A stretch of 64,000 nucleotides of DNA. Origin: Granulosicoccus sp. Its GTDB lineage: Bacteria > Pseudomonadota > Gammaproteobacteria > Granulosicoccales > Granulosicoccaceae. The stretch is from NCBI GenBank assembly GCA_023301725.1, contig JALZUD010000004.1, positions 62,001-126,000 of the forward strand, read 5' to 3'. Positions 23,528-32,561 of the stretch are shown one piece after another. The first letter of the stretch is position 1. The number at the start of each line of letters is the position of its first letter. Both the position numbers and the translations under genes were made by a program. Below the pieces are notes generated by a model that saw nothing but the letters and a program-made list of their open reading frames with translations, ran no database searches and had not been told where the DNA came from.

Positions 23528-24658
23528 ATGACATCTTTGACAGCCAAGCAGGCCAATGAACGACTGATAAAAAGAGAGGACTATGTTTCCTGTTCAGTCG
23601 CCTTTATTGATTGCAAAAAGCCAGGCTCGCATCTCAAGGAAAACTATTCGATCATTGGCCCCGGGGTGACCTCATCAGCCGATCAGATCATCAACTTGCC
23701 AGAGCCTCATGGTTTTAATGTAGGCGCGGCGGCTATGCCCAATGGCATCACTAATAATTTGCATATCCATTTCACGGCCGAGGTATTCATTGTACAAAAA
23801 GGTGAGTGGACTTTTCGCTGGGGTTCCAATGGAGAACATTCATTTGTTGGAAAAGAGGGAGATATTCTGTCAGTGCCCACTTGGATGTTCCGCGGGTTTA
23901 CCAATGCCGGCTGCGATGACGGCTGGTTGTTCACGGTGCTAGGAGGCAACAACACAGGCGGTGTCATATTTCACCCCGACATCATTCGTGAAGCAGAGCA
24001 ATTCGGTCTGTATATCTCGAAGCAAAATACATTAATCGACACGACTAATGGCGACCCGATACCACAGCCCGATTCAACCACACCACCCATGCCTGATGAA
24101 TTCGTTGCCCAACTCAGAGATGTCTCACCAGAGAGTATGCAACAGCGGCTACTCACTGAATCGGCACGTGAATTTCGTGCAGGTTTCATAGATGCCAGCT
24201 TGCCCGATTGTGGGGCTGAGCTTGCGCCAGTGATTGGCGCGGGCTTAACGCAGAATCGTGAGCATCATGCGCCTATTACGAACCCACATGGGTTTTCTCT
24301 TGAATGGCTACGCATGCAGCCTAAGCAACAACTCAGTGCGTTTTCGCTGGATGAAAAAATGGTTTTAATCATGCGCAAAGGGGCTATGCGCGTGTTCTTT
24401 AATACAGAACAAACTGTGTACGTCGATGTTAACGCCTGGGATACTTACTCTATTCCAGAAGGCGTTGTACGTTCAATTCAAAATCTTGGTGGCGAAGTCG
24501 CTGAAGCCTTGATAGTGGTGAGTGGTGATCAGAGAAAGTACCCGGAATTTTCAAAAGATACACATGCGGCGGCAGCTGCTAACGATCGTGCACTAGATGC
24601 AGGTGGGTTTGTCGCACCTGCATGCCTACTGCCTTCTTACGCTATGGCTAAAGCTTAA
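23528..24658 (+). CDS. Bicupin-family protein, substrate unknown
   Basis: A 376-residue two-cupin protein. The first cupin (about 60-150) keeps the metal motif HIHFTAEVF (HxHxxxE) and GDILSVPTWMFRGFTN, where the usual second-motif His is Phe, leaving a 2-His-1-Glu metal site. The second cupin (about 240-340) has the fold pattern (FSLEWLRM, MRKGAMRVFF, YSIPEGVVRS) but no metal histidines, so it is probably structural. There is no signal peptide. Ring-cleaving dioxygenases and sugar-binding proteins share this layout. trhO follows after 14 bases. Divergence from acuI suggests, weakly, a role in three-carbon acid or DMSP metabolism. Confidence 0.75.
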   Translation: MTSLTAKQANERLIKREDYVSCSVAFIDCKKPGSHLKENYSIIGPGVTSSADQIINLPEPHGFNVGAAAMPNGITNNLHIHFTAEVFIVQKGEWTFRWGSNGEHSFVGKEGDILSVPTWMFRGFTNAGCDDGWLFTVLGGNNTGGVIFHPDIIREAEQFGLYISKQNTLIDTTNGDPIPQPDSTTPPMPDEFVAQLRDVSPESMQQRLLTESAREFRAGFIDASLPDCGAELAPVIGAGLTQNREHHAPITNPHGFSLEWLRMQPKQQLSAFSLDEKMVLIMRKGAMRVFFNTEQTVYVDVNAWDTYSIPEGVVRSIQNLGGEVAEALIVVSGDQRKYPEFSKDTHAAAAANDRALDAGGFVAPACLLPSYAMAKA

Positions 24659-24672
24659 AGTAACAGCCCACT

Positions 24673-25515
24673 ATGCAAACTAGCGATGATAAAAACCCTA
24701 TAGTCAATCTGTCAGGCTATCGGTTTGTATCCTTGGATGAGCCAGAGCAATTGCAGACGACGCTACGTGGCTCTCTTATGCAAACTGGCATCAAAGGCGC
24801 AGTCATACTGGCGAAAGAAGGAATTAATGTGAGCATTGCAGGTTCTCGCGTGCAAACTACAGCAGCTGTGAGCTGCCTGAATCAACATGTGGCAATAAAG
24901 GATCTTTGGCTGAAAGAGAGTTTATCTCCAGTCATGCCACACAAACGATTACGCGTGCGAGTTAGGGCTGAAATCATTGCGTTTGATGGAGAGGAATCGG
25001 ATCGATTACAAAGCACACGCCCTCCGGCTCCAGCGTTATCACCACATCAGCTGGACAGCTGGCTAGCCAGCGAAAAATCGATGGTATTACTCGATACCCG
25101 TAATGATTACGAAATTGTCTCCGGCACCTTTGCTTGTGCCACACACCTCAATATCAAGCACTTTCGGCATTTCAAAGAGGCTATCCACAAAGCACTGGCA
25201 GATGGTGAACTGGATAAGTCAGAAGCTGTAGTCACTTTTTGCACAGGAGGTATACGTTGTGAAAAGGCTGCTCCATGGCTATTGGCCGAAGGTTTTCGGG
25301 AGGTGTATCAGTTAGAGGGAGGTGTGGTCAATTATCTACAGCAAACCAATGAGTCGCACTGGCAAGGTGATTGTTTTGTGTTCGACAACCGCGTTGAACT
25401 TGATAAAAAATTGCAACCGACAGGTTCTGGCTTATGCGATCACTGTCAACTGGCTGTGAAGCCCAATCAGCCCTGCAAGTGCCAGCTAGGGCCTCATTAT
25501 CACGCAACGTATTGA
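24673..25515 (+). CDS. trhO: tRNA uridine-34 hydroxylase (rhodanese-like)
   Basis: TrhO (YceA) makes 5-hydroxyuridine at tRNA position 34, using oxygen. The 280 residues have the N-terminal acylphosphatase-like domain (GIKGAVILAKEGINVSIAG), a rhodanese domain with DTRNDYEI and the catalytic loop CTGGIRC (Cys190 to Cys196, then EKAAPWLL), and a C-terminal Cys-rich tail (LCDHCQLAVKPNQPCKCQ). The length is shorter than E. coli TrhO (350) but normal for many homologues. It begins 14 bases after the bicupin gene, probably in the same transcript, without an obvious functional link. Confidence 0.9.
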   Translation: MQTSDDKNPIVNLSGYRFVSLDEPEQLQTTLRGSLMQTGIKGAVILAKEGINVSIAGSRVQTTAAVSCLNQHVAIKDLWLKESLSPVMPHKRLRVRVRAEIIAFDGEESDRLQSTRPPAPALSPHQLDSWLASEKSMVLLDTRNDYEIVSGTFACATHLNIKHFRHFKEAIHKALADGELDKSEAVVTFCTGGIRCEKAAPWLLAEGFREVYQLEGGVVNYLQQTNESHWQGDCFVFDNRVELDKKLQPTGSGLCDHCQLAVKPNQPCKCQLGPHYHATY

Positions 25516-25522
25516 TAGGTCC

Positions 25523-25560
25523 ACACTGGTCATGCATTGGCAGCGATGTATTACCAGTGT
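25523..25560. terminator. Inverted repeat between convergent trhO and ThDP enzyme genes
   Basis: ACACTGGT (25523-25530) and ACCAGTGT (25553-25560) form an 8-bp perfect stem with a 22-base loop, placed 8 bases after the trhO stop codon and 20 bases from the stop of the opposing gene. A bidirectional terminator is the natural reading, although T-runs are short. Confidence 0.45.
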
Positions 25561-25580
25561 TGTATTAACCACGTGATCCA

Positions 25581-27227
25581 CTAGCTTGGAATTTCATCAA
25601 AGAGTGCGTCTTCAATAAGGATCATTGTAGGTGCATTGTTTTGTGCGGCTTTTTGCAATGTTCTTGAAAAAGCATGCATAGATTTTAACCTCAGTGCCTG
25701 CCATTGGAACGCTGTAGCAATGGCTAAAAAATCAGGTGCCATGAGTTCAACACCTACAGCTTCGATCGATTTGGCCTGCATAAAGTTATTGATTTCCTTG
25801 TAGCCGCCATTCTCATGAACAATAACAATAAGATTCAACTTTGCGTCAATGGCGCTTGCCAGTTCTGCCAAGCAGAATTGCAAGCCACCATCACCGCAAA
25901 TGGCGACGATTTGCCGATCACCGCTAACAGCTTGCGCAGCACCGATAGCGGCAGGCAGAGCATATCCTAAGGTGCCAAAACCCATAGCAGAGTTAAACCA
26001 AGAGCCAGGTGTGTTCATGCCAAATGCACTGTTGCCCGCATAGATAAGCTGAGTGGAGTCGCCAACTATAATAGTGTTCTGCAGTGATTCGCGAATACAC
26101 ACTAGTGCCTGAATATAATGTTGTTCACGAGCATTGAGTGATTCTAACGCTTGATTGTTAGCTGTAGCTGATAATTGTTGACCAGAGTATTTCTGTGTTT
26201 CAGGTTTATTTTCAAGCGAAAGAACAGAATCGAGTAATCCACAACACGTAGCATTGGCATCACCTACAAGCGCTAATTGAGGTTGATGACTCCGCTGCAT
26301 TTGCTGAGCATCGATATCAATACGAATGAAAGTTCCTGATATTGAAAATTGACCATTCTCAAAAAAATCATAATCAGTGGTGCCCATCTCGGTACCCACT
26401 CCCAGAACAACATCAGCTTGCGCTATCAAAGCGCGCACAGCTGGCAAACTGGCAGAGGCAGAAACTGCAAGTGGATGCGTCGTGGGCAAAATGCCGCGGG
26501 CATTTACCGTCATAATAACCGGCGCGACGAGTTGTTCGGCGAGCGCTTGTAGCGCCTTTACTGCGTGTTGCGCACCGCCGCCAGCTAAAATAACTGGGCG
26601 AGCACTTTCAATAAGCAATTGTGCTGCTTGATTGACCAACATAGGGGATGCAACCGATGAATATGCATTCTGCATCAGTACCTTGTTTATAGGTTTGATC
26701 ACCTTTTTTTCAACATACGCAGCACTCAATACATTAATAGGTATTTCAATATGCACTGGGCGAGGGCGTTCACTATTGAACACTGCAAATGCACGAGCGA
26801 GCACTTGTTTTAACTCGCTAGGCTTGTGTAGCGTATGGCTAAATGCGCAAACACCATCAACTAAGGCTTGCTGATTAGGTAGCTCGTGGAGCCAACCATC
26901 GCCCGACCCCATATTCCCGTGAGAATTGACTGATGAAATGACCAGCATAGGAATAGACTCTGACCAGGCTTGGGCCATGGCAGTTATCATGTTGGTCATG
27001 CCGGGCCCACTAATGATGAAGCAAACACCGGGCTTGTTACTCACACGAGCATAGCCATCGGCCATAAACCCAGCCCCTTGCTCATGGCGCGGAGTAATGT
27101 GTTGGATGTTGCTGCCCGCCAGATGACGATACAACTCCAGCGTATGCACCCCGGGAATGCCGAAGACACACGACACGTCGTATTGCGCTAGGCATTGAAT
27201 TAATGTGCTGGCAGTGGAGGGCGTCAT
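25581..27227 (-). CDS. Acetolactate-synthase-like thiamine diphosphate enzyme
   Basis: A 548-residue three-domain ThDP enzyme of the IlvB/benzoylformate decarboxylase superfamily. The N-terminal domain has the cofactor-activating Glu in PRHEQGAGFMADGYAR, the middle domain RPVILAGGGAQHA, and the C-terminal domain the ThDP motif GDGGLQFCLAELASAI ending in HENGGY. I use the ATG at 27227; a TTG 30 bases further upstream is an alternative, and neither has a clear ribosome site. There is no IlvN regulatory subunit next door, so biosynthetic acetolactate synthase is unlikely; a catabolic decarboxylase or lyase is more probable. The gene is isolated between trhO and a diguanylate cyclase. Confidence 0.82.
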   Translation of the reverse strand: MTPSTASTLIQCLAQYDVSCVFGIPGVHTLELYRHLAGSNIQHITPRHEQGAGFMADGYARVSNKPGVCFIISGPGMTNMITAMAQAWSESIPMLVISSVNSHGNMGSGDGWLHELPNQQALVDGVCAFSHTLHKPSELKQVLARAFAVFNSERPRPVHIEIPINVLSAAYVEKKVIKPINKVLMQNAYSSVASPMLVNQAAQLLIESARPVILAGGGAQHAVKALQALAEQLVAPVIMTVNARGILPTTHPLAVSASASLPAVRALIAQADVVLGVGTEMGTTDYDFFENGQFSISGTFIRIDIDAQQMQRSHQPQLALVGDANATCCGLLDSVLSLENKPETQKYSGQQLSATANNQALESLNAREQHYIQALVCIRESLQNTIIVGDSTQLIYAGNSAFGMNTPGSWFNSAMGFGTLGYALPAAIGAAQAVSGDRQIVAICGDGGLQFCLAELASAIDAKLNLIVIVHENGGYKEINNFMQAKSIEAVGVELMAPDFLAIATAFQWQALRLKSMHAFSRTLQKAAQNNAPTMILIEDALFDEIPS

Positions 27228-27452
27228 TGGTGAAACCGGTGAGTTGCTGCTTTTCAACTTGTATCATATCAAATGGCGACACACACACCTGACGCTAGTT
27301 TCTGGGCGTTATCTATAAGGCGAAAACGACAAGTACCAGAGGCACTATGGTGTAAAGATCAAGCATCTGCAGTCTATCCATCAGACGGTGATTAAAACTA
27401 TGGATGACGAGCCACGACAGGCGTTGGAGCGCTTGATTGCTAAAACGCAGAG

Positions 27453-28520
27453 TTATGTATCATGCCAAGTACGTGCTGCATTCTTTCGAATATCAATCAC
27501 GTTCAAGTGCTTTCTATTACTCAAAGTCACACGATTTCTACCTAGACGCTTTGCTTCATAGAGGTGGTCATCTGCGCGTTTGTTCCATTGTTGCCAATCT
27601 TCGCCTTGGCGCAGTTGCGCGGCACCAACACTAATGGTCATTGAATCGCCGGGTATGATGTCGGCAAGCTCTATTTTACGACGCAGACGTTCTGCAATTT
27701 TATAGGCTTCCTTTTCATGTGTTGCTGGCATGAGAATCAGGAATTCCTCGCCGCCGGTACGAAAGGCTTTGTCAGTATCGCGCAGGTTATTGTCAAAAAT
27801 GGATGCCAGTTCGGTCAGAGCCAAGTCGCCGGCTTCGTGACCAAACCTATCGTTTATTGATTTGAAATAGTCGATATCGACCGCCAGTAAAGTCGCCGCT
27901 TGCGAATGAGCCTCGTACAGCGAAACTGCTTCCTGCAAGGTATCTTTCATGCTTAATCTGTTGAGTAAGCCAGTTAACGGGTCGCGCAGTAGTCGCTGTT
28001 GCAAGCGTGAATTCAGCTGATCTATGGTTCTCACCAGAATGAATGAAAATAGACTGATTGCTATGAGTGTGGCTGCTATGCGTGTTGAATATTCAGGACC
28101 CAGATAGCGGATGGCTTGCGGTACTGCCATGGTAAGAATGAATAGATTGACATAAACTGCTCGGTGTCTGGATAGCATGCAATAGCAAGCAATAATGGCG
28201 GGATAGCACCAAAGGCTCGCAACTATAGCGTTGTGTTGGAACACAACGCTCATGAGTACCATACCGGGGAGTACAAGTCCGTAGGTGGTTACATTTTCAT
28301 GGCATCGGCTGTTTACAACGAGATATACATTCAGCGCTAATAAGACAAGTACGTAGCTTGACACCAGAGCAACTGAGGTATTGCCATCTACAAAATTCAA
28401 GATGGTAAGGGGTAAGAGCAGGCAAAGTGCCGCTTTTGCAACGCCTAGCGTTGCCTTGGCGCGGAAATCAGTGTTGCCCAGTAGTGCAGAGACTTGCGTA
28501 CCTTGCTGATCCGGTTCCAT
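27453..28520 (-). CDS. Membrane diguanylate cyclase (GGDEF)
   Basis: A 355-residue inner-membrane protein that makes cyclic di-GMP. Residues about 20-170 contain five or six hydrophobic segments with short loops. The GGDEF domain begins near RDPLTGLLNRLSMKD and holds the active site GGEEF in RTGGEEFLILMP. An RDTD motif sits exactly five residues before it, the canonical RxxD inhibitory site, so feedback control by c-di-GMP is expected. The tail is basic. It stands just downstream of the Liv operon on the same strand but behind a hairpin, so it may have its own promoter. Confidence 0.93.
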   Translation of the reverse strand: MEPDQQGTQVSALLGNTDFRAKATLGVAKAALCLLLPLTILNFVDGNTSVALVSSYVLVLLALNVYLVVNSRCHENVTTYGLVLPGMVLMSVVFQHNAIVASLWCYPAIIACYCMLSRHRAVYVNLFILTMAVPQAIRYLGPEYSTRIAATLIAISLFSFILVRTIDQLNSRLQQRLLRDPLTGLLNRLSMKDTLQEAVSLYEAHSQAATLLAVDIDYFKSINDRFGHEAGDLALTELASIFDNNLRDTDKAFRTGGEEFLILMPATHEKEAYKIAERLRRKIELADIIPGDSMTISVGAAQLRQGEDWQQWNKRADDHLYEAKRLGRNRVTLSNRKHLNVIDIRKNAARTWHDT

Positions 28521-28637
28521 GTCAACTCCTTCTCTAGCAACACCAACGGTTATAACCGCCGTTTGCTGAATAATGGAGTGACTACCGCAAAAACGATGCC
28601 ATGTTTGCTGAGTCGTAGAGCGTGTGTGTATCAGTGT

Positions 28638-28660
28638 GGGGCCCTACTGAGTTGGGCCCC
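28638..28660 (-). terminator. GC-rich hairpin after livM
   Basis: GGGGCCC (28638-28644) and GGGCCCC (28654-28660) form a perfect 7-bp stem with a 9-base loop, about 24 bases after the livM stop codon on the - strand. There is no T-run, so it may protect the 3' end of the transcript or act as a Rho-assisted terminator. Confidence 0.5.
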
Positions 28661-28683
28661 GACGTGAAGTTGTATCAATAATA

Positions 28684-30000
28684 CTAGCCGTGGCCGGTGC
28701 GTTCTGGAATTAATCCTCGTGGGCTGAAACGTAGTGCCAGTAGCAATATTAGCCCCATGGTCATCAAACGCATATGCTGTGCAGAATCAATTAGGTGTGC
28801 ACGAAGTGCGCTACCGGCATCCATATTTGTGGTGATTTGCTCCATCAGCCAGATGCCCAGTGGCTCTGCCTGAATCCAGAAGTACCAGATAAGGAAACCA
28901 CCCAACACTGCACCCCAATTGTTGCCAGAGCCTCCCACGATGACCATGACCCAGATGAGAAAAGTAAAGCGTAGCGGTTGGTATGAGGCCGGTGTTAACT
29001 GACCATCAAGTGTCGTTAGCATGGCTCCGGCAACTCCGATAATCATTGAACCCAGGATGAAAACTTGTAGGTGCCGCGCTTTTACATTCTTACCCATGGC
29101 GCTGGCAGAAACTTCATTGTCTCGTATGGCTCGCATCATGCGCCCCCATGGCGATCGAAGTGCTTTTTCAGAGAGGTACAAAACGATAAGTAGCACAACG
29201 GTAAACAAGCTTGCGTAGCATAGCTTGACAAAAATACTGGAGAACGTAACGGGCTCGACGCCTAGCTTGGTGCACCAGTTGATAAACCATTCACTGCGCT
29301 GCAAGTTAATTTCATAAGGCACAGGCCGTGGCAGCGCAACTACGTTCTTTACTCCACGCGTCAACCAGTCTTCGTTTTTGAGGCCCGCCACAATGATTTC
29401 TGAAATGCCCAGCGTGGCAATTGCCAGGTAATCCGTGCGCAACCCTAAGGTGATTTTGCCCACTATCCAGGCTGCACCGCCAGCAAATAGACCGCCTATT
29501 GGCCAAGACAGCAAAACGGGTAAACCAAACCCACCCAGATAGCCGGTAGCTGCAGGATTAACGCGTTCTATGGCGTCGGTGGCTGGATCGAAAATGCTGC
29601 GTGTTACAGCATAGCCAACAACAATGACGATGATGAGTGCAAGCATTCTCAGCTTGCCTTGTGCCAAGGATCTGAAGGTGAACACAGCTGCCGCGATAGT
29701 GACTATCAAGGTCAGGCTGCCTAAGGCAACCCCTGTTCCGCCAGCGGACCAGGCTTCCACGACAGGCGGCATTGAAATCAACATAGCGGCTAGTCCACCA
29801 AGGGCTGCGAAACCCATGACGCCCACATTGAAAAGGCCCGCGTAACCCCATTGGATGTTGACACCAAGCGCCATTACTGCCGAGATAATGCACAGGTTCA
29901 GTATGGACAGTGCCAGGTTCCAGCTCTGCATTTGACCAACCAGTACAATCAATGCTGCCATGATCAGAAAGTACGTCAGGTTACGAAGTGCGCCTTTCAT
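28684..30000 (-). CDS. livM: Branched-chain amino acid type ABC transporter permease, LivM-like
   Basis: Inner-membrane permease subunit of a HAAT-family importer. I start it at the ATG at 30000, which overlaps the livH stop codon as ATGA; reading further upstream would run 40 residues into livH. The 438-residue product is hydrophobic throughout, with about ten membrane segments, and carries the conserved YAGLFNVGVMGF start region, LRTDYLAIATLGISE, and the cytoplasmic EAA-like loop RAIRDNEVSASAMGKNVKARHLQ that docks the ATPases, followed by IVGGSGNNWGAVLGG. An insert of polar residues between about 110 and 190 makes it somewhat longer than compact LivM proteins. Confidence 0.93.
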   Translation of the reverse strand: MKGALRNLTYFLIMAALIVLVGQMQSWNLALSILNLCIISAVMALGVNIQWGYAGLFNVGVMGFAALGGLAAMLISMPPVVEAWSAGGTGVALGSLTLIVTIAAAVFTFRSLAQGKLRMLALIIVIVVGYAVTRSIFDPATDAIERVNPAATGYLGGFGLPVLLSWPIGGLFAGGAAWIVGKITLGLRTDYLAIATLGISEIIVAGLKNEDWLTRGVKNVVALPRPVPYEINLQRSEWFINWCTKLGVEPVTFSSIFVKLCYASLFTVVLLIVLYLSEKALRSPWGRMMRAIRDNEVSASAMGKNVKARHLQVFILGSMIIGVAGAMLTTLDGQLTPASYQPLRFTFLIWVMVIVGGSGNNWGAVLGGFLIWYFWIQAEPLGIWLMEQITTNMDAGSALRAHLIDSAQHMRLMTMGLILLLALRFSPRGLIPERTGHG

Positions 30001-31010
30001 ACTCCGGTCCCCTTGAATATTCCATGCGGTCTGATTAGCAACACCAGTAGCAAAATGATGAAACTCACAGCGAATTTGTAGTCTGTTGAAAGAAGCTGGA
30101 TAAGCCCATTTATTTCCCAATGCTCAGGAACCAAATGCCCAATGAATCTCTTGTAAGCGTAGGTGATGGTGATTTCAGAAAACGCGATCACAAAGCCACC
30201 TGCTATGGCACCCAGTGGATTACCAAGCCCGCCAACAATGGCCGCAGCGAAGATAGGCAGTAACAGCTGAAAATAGGTGAAAGGTTTAAAGGATTTATCG
30301 AGCCCGTACAGAGTGCCTGCGATGGTGGCCAGTGCAGCTGCAATGATCCACGTGATAGCGACAACGCGATCTGGATTAATCCCTGAGAGAAGCGCAAGAT
30401 CTTCGTTGTCAGAATAAGCACGCATCGATTTTCCTGACCGGGTTTTATTGAGAAACCAGAACAGAGCGATTACTACAATAATCATGGTGAAAAAAGTAAT
30501 GCCTTGACTGAGTTTGATAGAGACTCCTTCAGCCAGGCCAGTCATTTCTTTAAAATCCCGGGCGCGAATAATGAAACGCTCGCCATCAGCAAAGTTCTGG
30601 TCGTCCGGGCCGATGATGAATCGTACTATGCCGTTGGTAACGAACATTATGCCCACTGAAGCTATAAGGTATATCACTGGATCGGCGCGCTTGGCTCGAT
30701 AGAAGCGATACACGAGCCGATCACTGAGCAGTACAAAAAGCGCGCAGAACAAAATGCCGAACGGTAATGCCAACAGAGCGGTTGGCAGAGGTCCCAGGTT
30801 GATTCCCATGGACTGAAACCACCAGGTGAATAAGATAACGACCATAGTGCCGAAGGCCATGGTGTCGCCATGAGCAAAGTTGGAGAAACGCAGTATTCCA
30901 AACACAAGCGTGACGCCGAGAGCCCCTAGTGCAAGCTGACTGCCGTAAGCTAGTGCAGGCACTAAGACAAAGTTTGATAACAACGCAAAAGCGTTTAGCC
31001 AGTTTTCCAT
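29997..31010 (-). CDS. livH: Branched-chain amino acid type ABC transporter permease, LivH-like
   Basis: The second permease of the importer, 337 residues and about eight membrane segments. Family marks are GALGVTLVFGILRFSNFAHG near the start, YRAKRADPVIYLIASVGIMF, the ATPase-docking loop MRAYSDNEDLALLSGINPDRV, and AAIVGGLGNPLGAIAGG. It starts 1 base after the livF stop codon and overlaps livM by four bases, so the order of translation is livG, livF, livH, livM behind livK. The permeases do not tell the substrate. Confidence 0.93.
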   Translation of the reverse strand: MENWLNAFALLSNFVLVPALAYGSQLALGALGVTLVFGILRFSNFAHGDTMAFGTMVVILFTWWFQSMGINLGPLPTALLALPFGILFCALFVLLSDRLVYRFYRAKRADPVIYLIASVGIMFVTNGIVRFIIGPDDQNFADGERFIIRARDFKEMTGLAEGVSIKLSQGITFFTMIIVVIALFWFLNKTRSGKSMRAYSDNEDLALLSGINPDRVVAITWIIAAALATIAGTLYGLDKSFKPFTYFQLLLPIFAAAIVGGLGNPLGAIAGGFVIAFSEITITYAYKRFIGHLVPEHWEINGLIQLLSTDYKFAVSFIILLLVLLIRPHGIFKGTGV

Positions 31011-31011
31011 A

Positions 31012-31716
31012 TCAACCTCCGAGAAAACTGCGACGAACTTCTGGGTCGTTCATTAAAGCTTGCCCTGTATCGGTGAAGCGGTTTTGGCCCTGTACAAGGA
31101 CATAGCCTTTGTCAGCTATGTTCAGAGCCTGACGAGCATTTTGTTCAACCATAAGAATCGAAAGGCCGGTACGAGCAATATCGATAATCAAGTCAAATAG
31201 CTCGTCCATAACAATGGGCGAGACTCCGGCGGTAGGTTCATCCAGCATGAGTAGTTTTGGTTTTGTCATTAGTGCACGGCCCACAGCCACTTGTTGACGC
31301 TGACCACCGGAGAGTTCACCGGCATTTTGCAAACGCTTTTGTCGCAGAATAGGGAACAGGTCGTACACTTCTTCCATAGTGCCGTTGATATCGTCGCGCC
31401 GAAGAAACGCCCCCATCTCAAGATTTTGCTCAACAGACATGGAAGGAAAAATGTTGTTGGTTTGCGGTACAAATGCCATGCCTTTGGCTACTCTGGCCTG
31501 TGGTGTCAGAGTGGTGATGTCCTCGCCATCGAGAGTCACGACTCCCGTATGAATAGCGAGCATGCCAAACACTGCTTTCATGGCTGTTGATTTTCCAGCA
31601 CCGTTCGGCCCCACGATAACAGCAATTTCGCCCTTCTCGACAGCAATAGTGCAGTCATGAAGGATGTCCACGCTGCCGTAGCCGCCGGTCATGCCTTTTG
31701 CTGATAGATAACTCAT
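31012..31716 (-). CDS. livF: Branched-chain amino acid type ABC transporter ATPase, LivF-like
   Basis: A 234-residue ATP-binding subunit. Walker A is GPNGAGKST (residues 36-44), the signature is LSGGQRQQVAVGRAL, Walker B is LLMLDEPTAG, and the switch histidine region is replaced by the usual LivF MVEQNARQAL, where Gln/Asn follow Glu. All motifs are intact. It overlaps livG by four bases (ATGA), so the two ATPases are translationally coupled and should form the heterodimer that drives LivHM. Confidence 0.94.
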   Translation of the reverse strand: MSYLSAKGMTGGYGSVDILHDCTIAVEKGEIAVIVGPNGAGKSTAMKAVFGMLAIHTGVVTLDGEDITTLTPQARVAKGMAFVPQTNNIFPSMSVEQNLEMGAFLRRDDINGTMEEVYDLFPILRQKRLQNAGELSGGQRQQVAVGRALMTKPKLLMLDEPTAGVSPIVMDELFDLIIDIARTGLSILMVEQNARQALNIADKGYVLVQGQNRFTDTGQALMNDPEVRRSFLGG

Positions 31717-32489
31717 GAGGCTTTTTTGTTTTTGAGGCCAGTGCCTAAGTAGGCTTCGATAACTTGCTCATTGGCTTTGATCTCTGCCAATGTGCCTTGT
31801 GCCAATACACTGCCTTCGGCCATGACTATTACTGGGTCACAAAGTTTGTCTATAAAGTCCATATCGTGCTCGATGACGCAGAATGTATAGCCGCGTTCTT
31901 GATTCAATCTGATTATGGCATCACCTATCGTATTGAGTAGTGTGCGGTTAACACCAGCTCCTACTTCATCGAGAAAGACAATTTTTGCATCGACCATCAT
32001 GGTTCGACCTAGCTCTAGCAGTTTTTTCTGACCGCCGGACAAATTGCCGGCCAACTCATTTGCAACATGAGAAATTTCAAGAAACTCGATGACCTCATCT
32101 GCTTTGGCCATGACTTGCTTTTCATGGTCTTTGACTTTACGAGAGTCAAACCAGACATCGCGCAAACTTTCACCGGGTTGGGCATCTGGCACCATCATAA
32201 GATTTTCGCGAACGCTCAAGCTAGAAAACTCATGCGCGACCTGAAACGTTCTTAGCATACCTTTATGAAACAGCTCGTGTGGCTCAAGCCCTGTAATGTC
32301 TTCGCCAGCTAAGTGCACGCTTCCCGCACTGGGTTTATGTACACCAGCAATGACGTTGAACAAGGTTGTCTTGCCAGCACCGTTGGGGCCGATCAGACCC
32401 GTGATGGAGCCTGCGGCAATTTCTAGAGATGCATTGTTGACGGCTGTGAATCCACCAAATTTCTTGCTTAGACCTTCTACCTTGATCAT
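31713..32489 (-). CDS. livG: Branched-chain amino acid type ABC transporter ATPase, LivG-like
   Basis: A 258-residue ATP-binding subunit, started at the ATG at 32489 because the family sequence (MIKVEGLSKKFGGF) begins there; the frame is open 13 codons further without support. Walker A is GPNGAGKTT (34-42), the signature is LSGGQKKLLELGRTM, the switch is VIEHDMDFI. Walker B reads VFLDEVGAG where LivG proteins usually have LDEPxAG; the proline after the catalytic Glu is Val. The Glu itself is kept, so ATP hydrolysis should not be lost. It follows livK after a terminator-like hairpin. Confidence 0.92.
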   Translation of the reverse strand: MIKVEGLSKKFGGFTAVNNASLEIAAGSITGLIGPNGAGKTTLFNVIAGVHKPSAGSVHLAGEDITGLEPHELFHKGMLRTFQVAHEFSSLSVRENLMMVPDAQPGESLRDVWFDSRKVKDHEKQVMAKADEVIEFLEISHVANELAGNLSGGQKKLLELGRTMMVDAKIVFLDEVGAGVNRTLLNTIGDAIIRLNQERGYTFCVIEHDMDFIDKLCDPVIVMAEGSVLAQGTLAEIKANEQVIEAYLGTGLKNKKAS

Positions 32490-32561
32490 GTGTTGCGGAT
32501 CTCTCTTTTCATAGCTACATCTTGCCAACTTTGTCTGATATTTTTGCTAAAAATTCTTGCC

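Noticed and set aside
23528-24658. Bicupin as a known DMSP lyase (DddQ/W/K/L)
   Set aside because: It is far longer, has two cupin barrels, and lacks the motifs I associate with those families; only the acuI neighbourhood hints that way.
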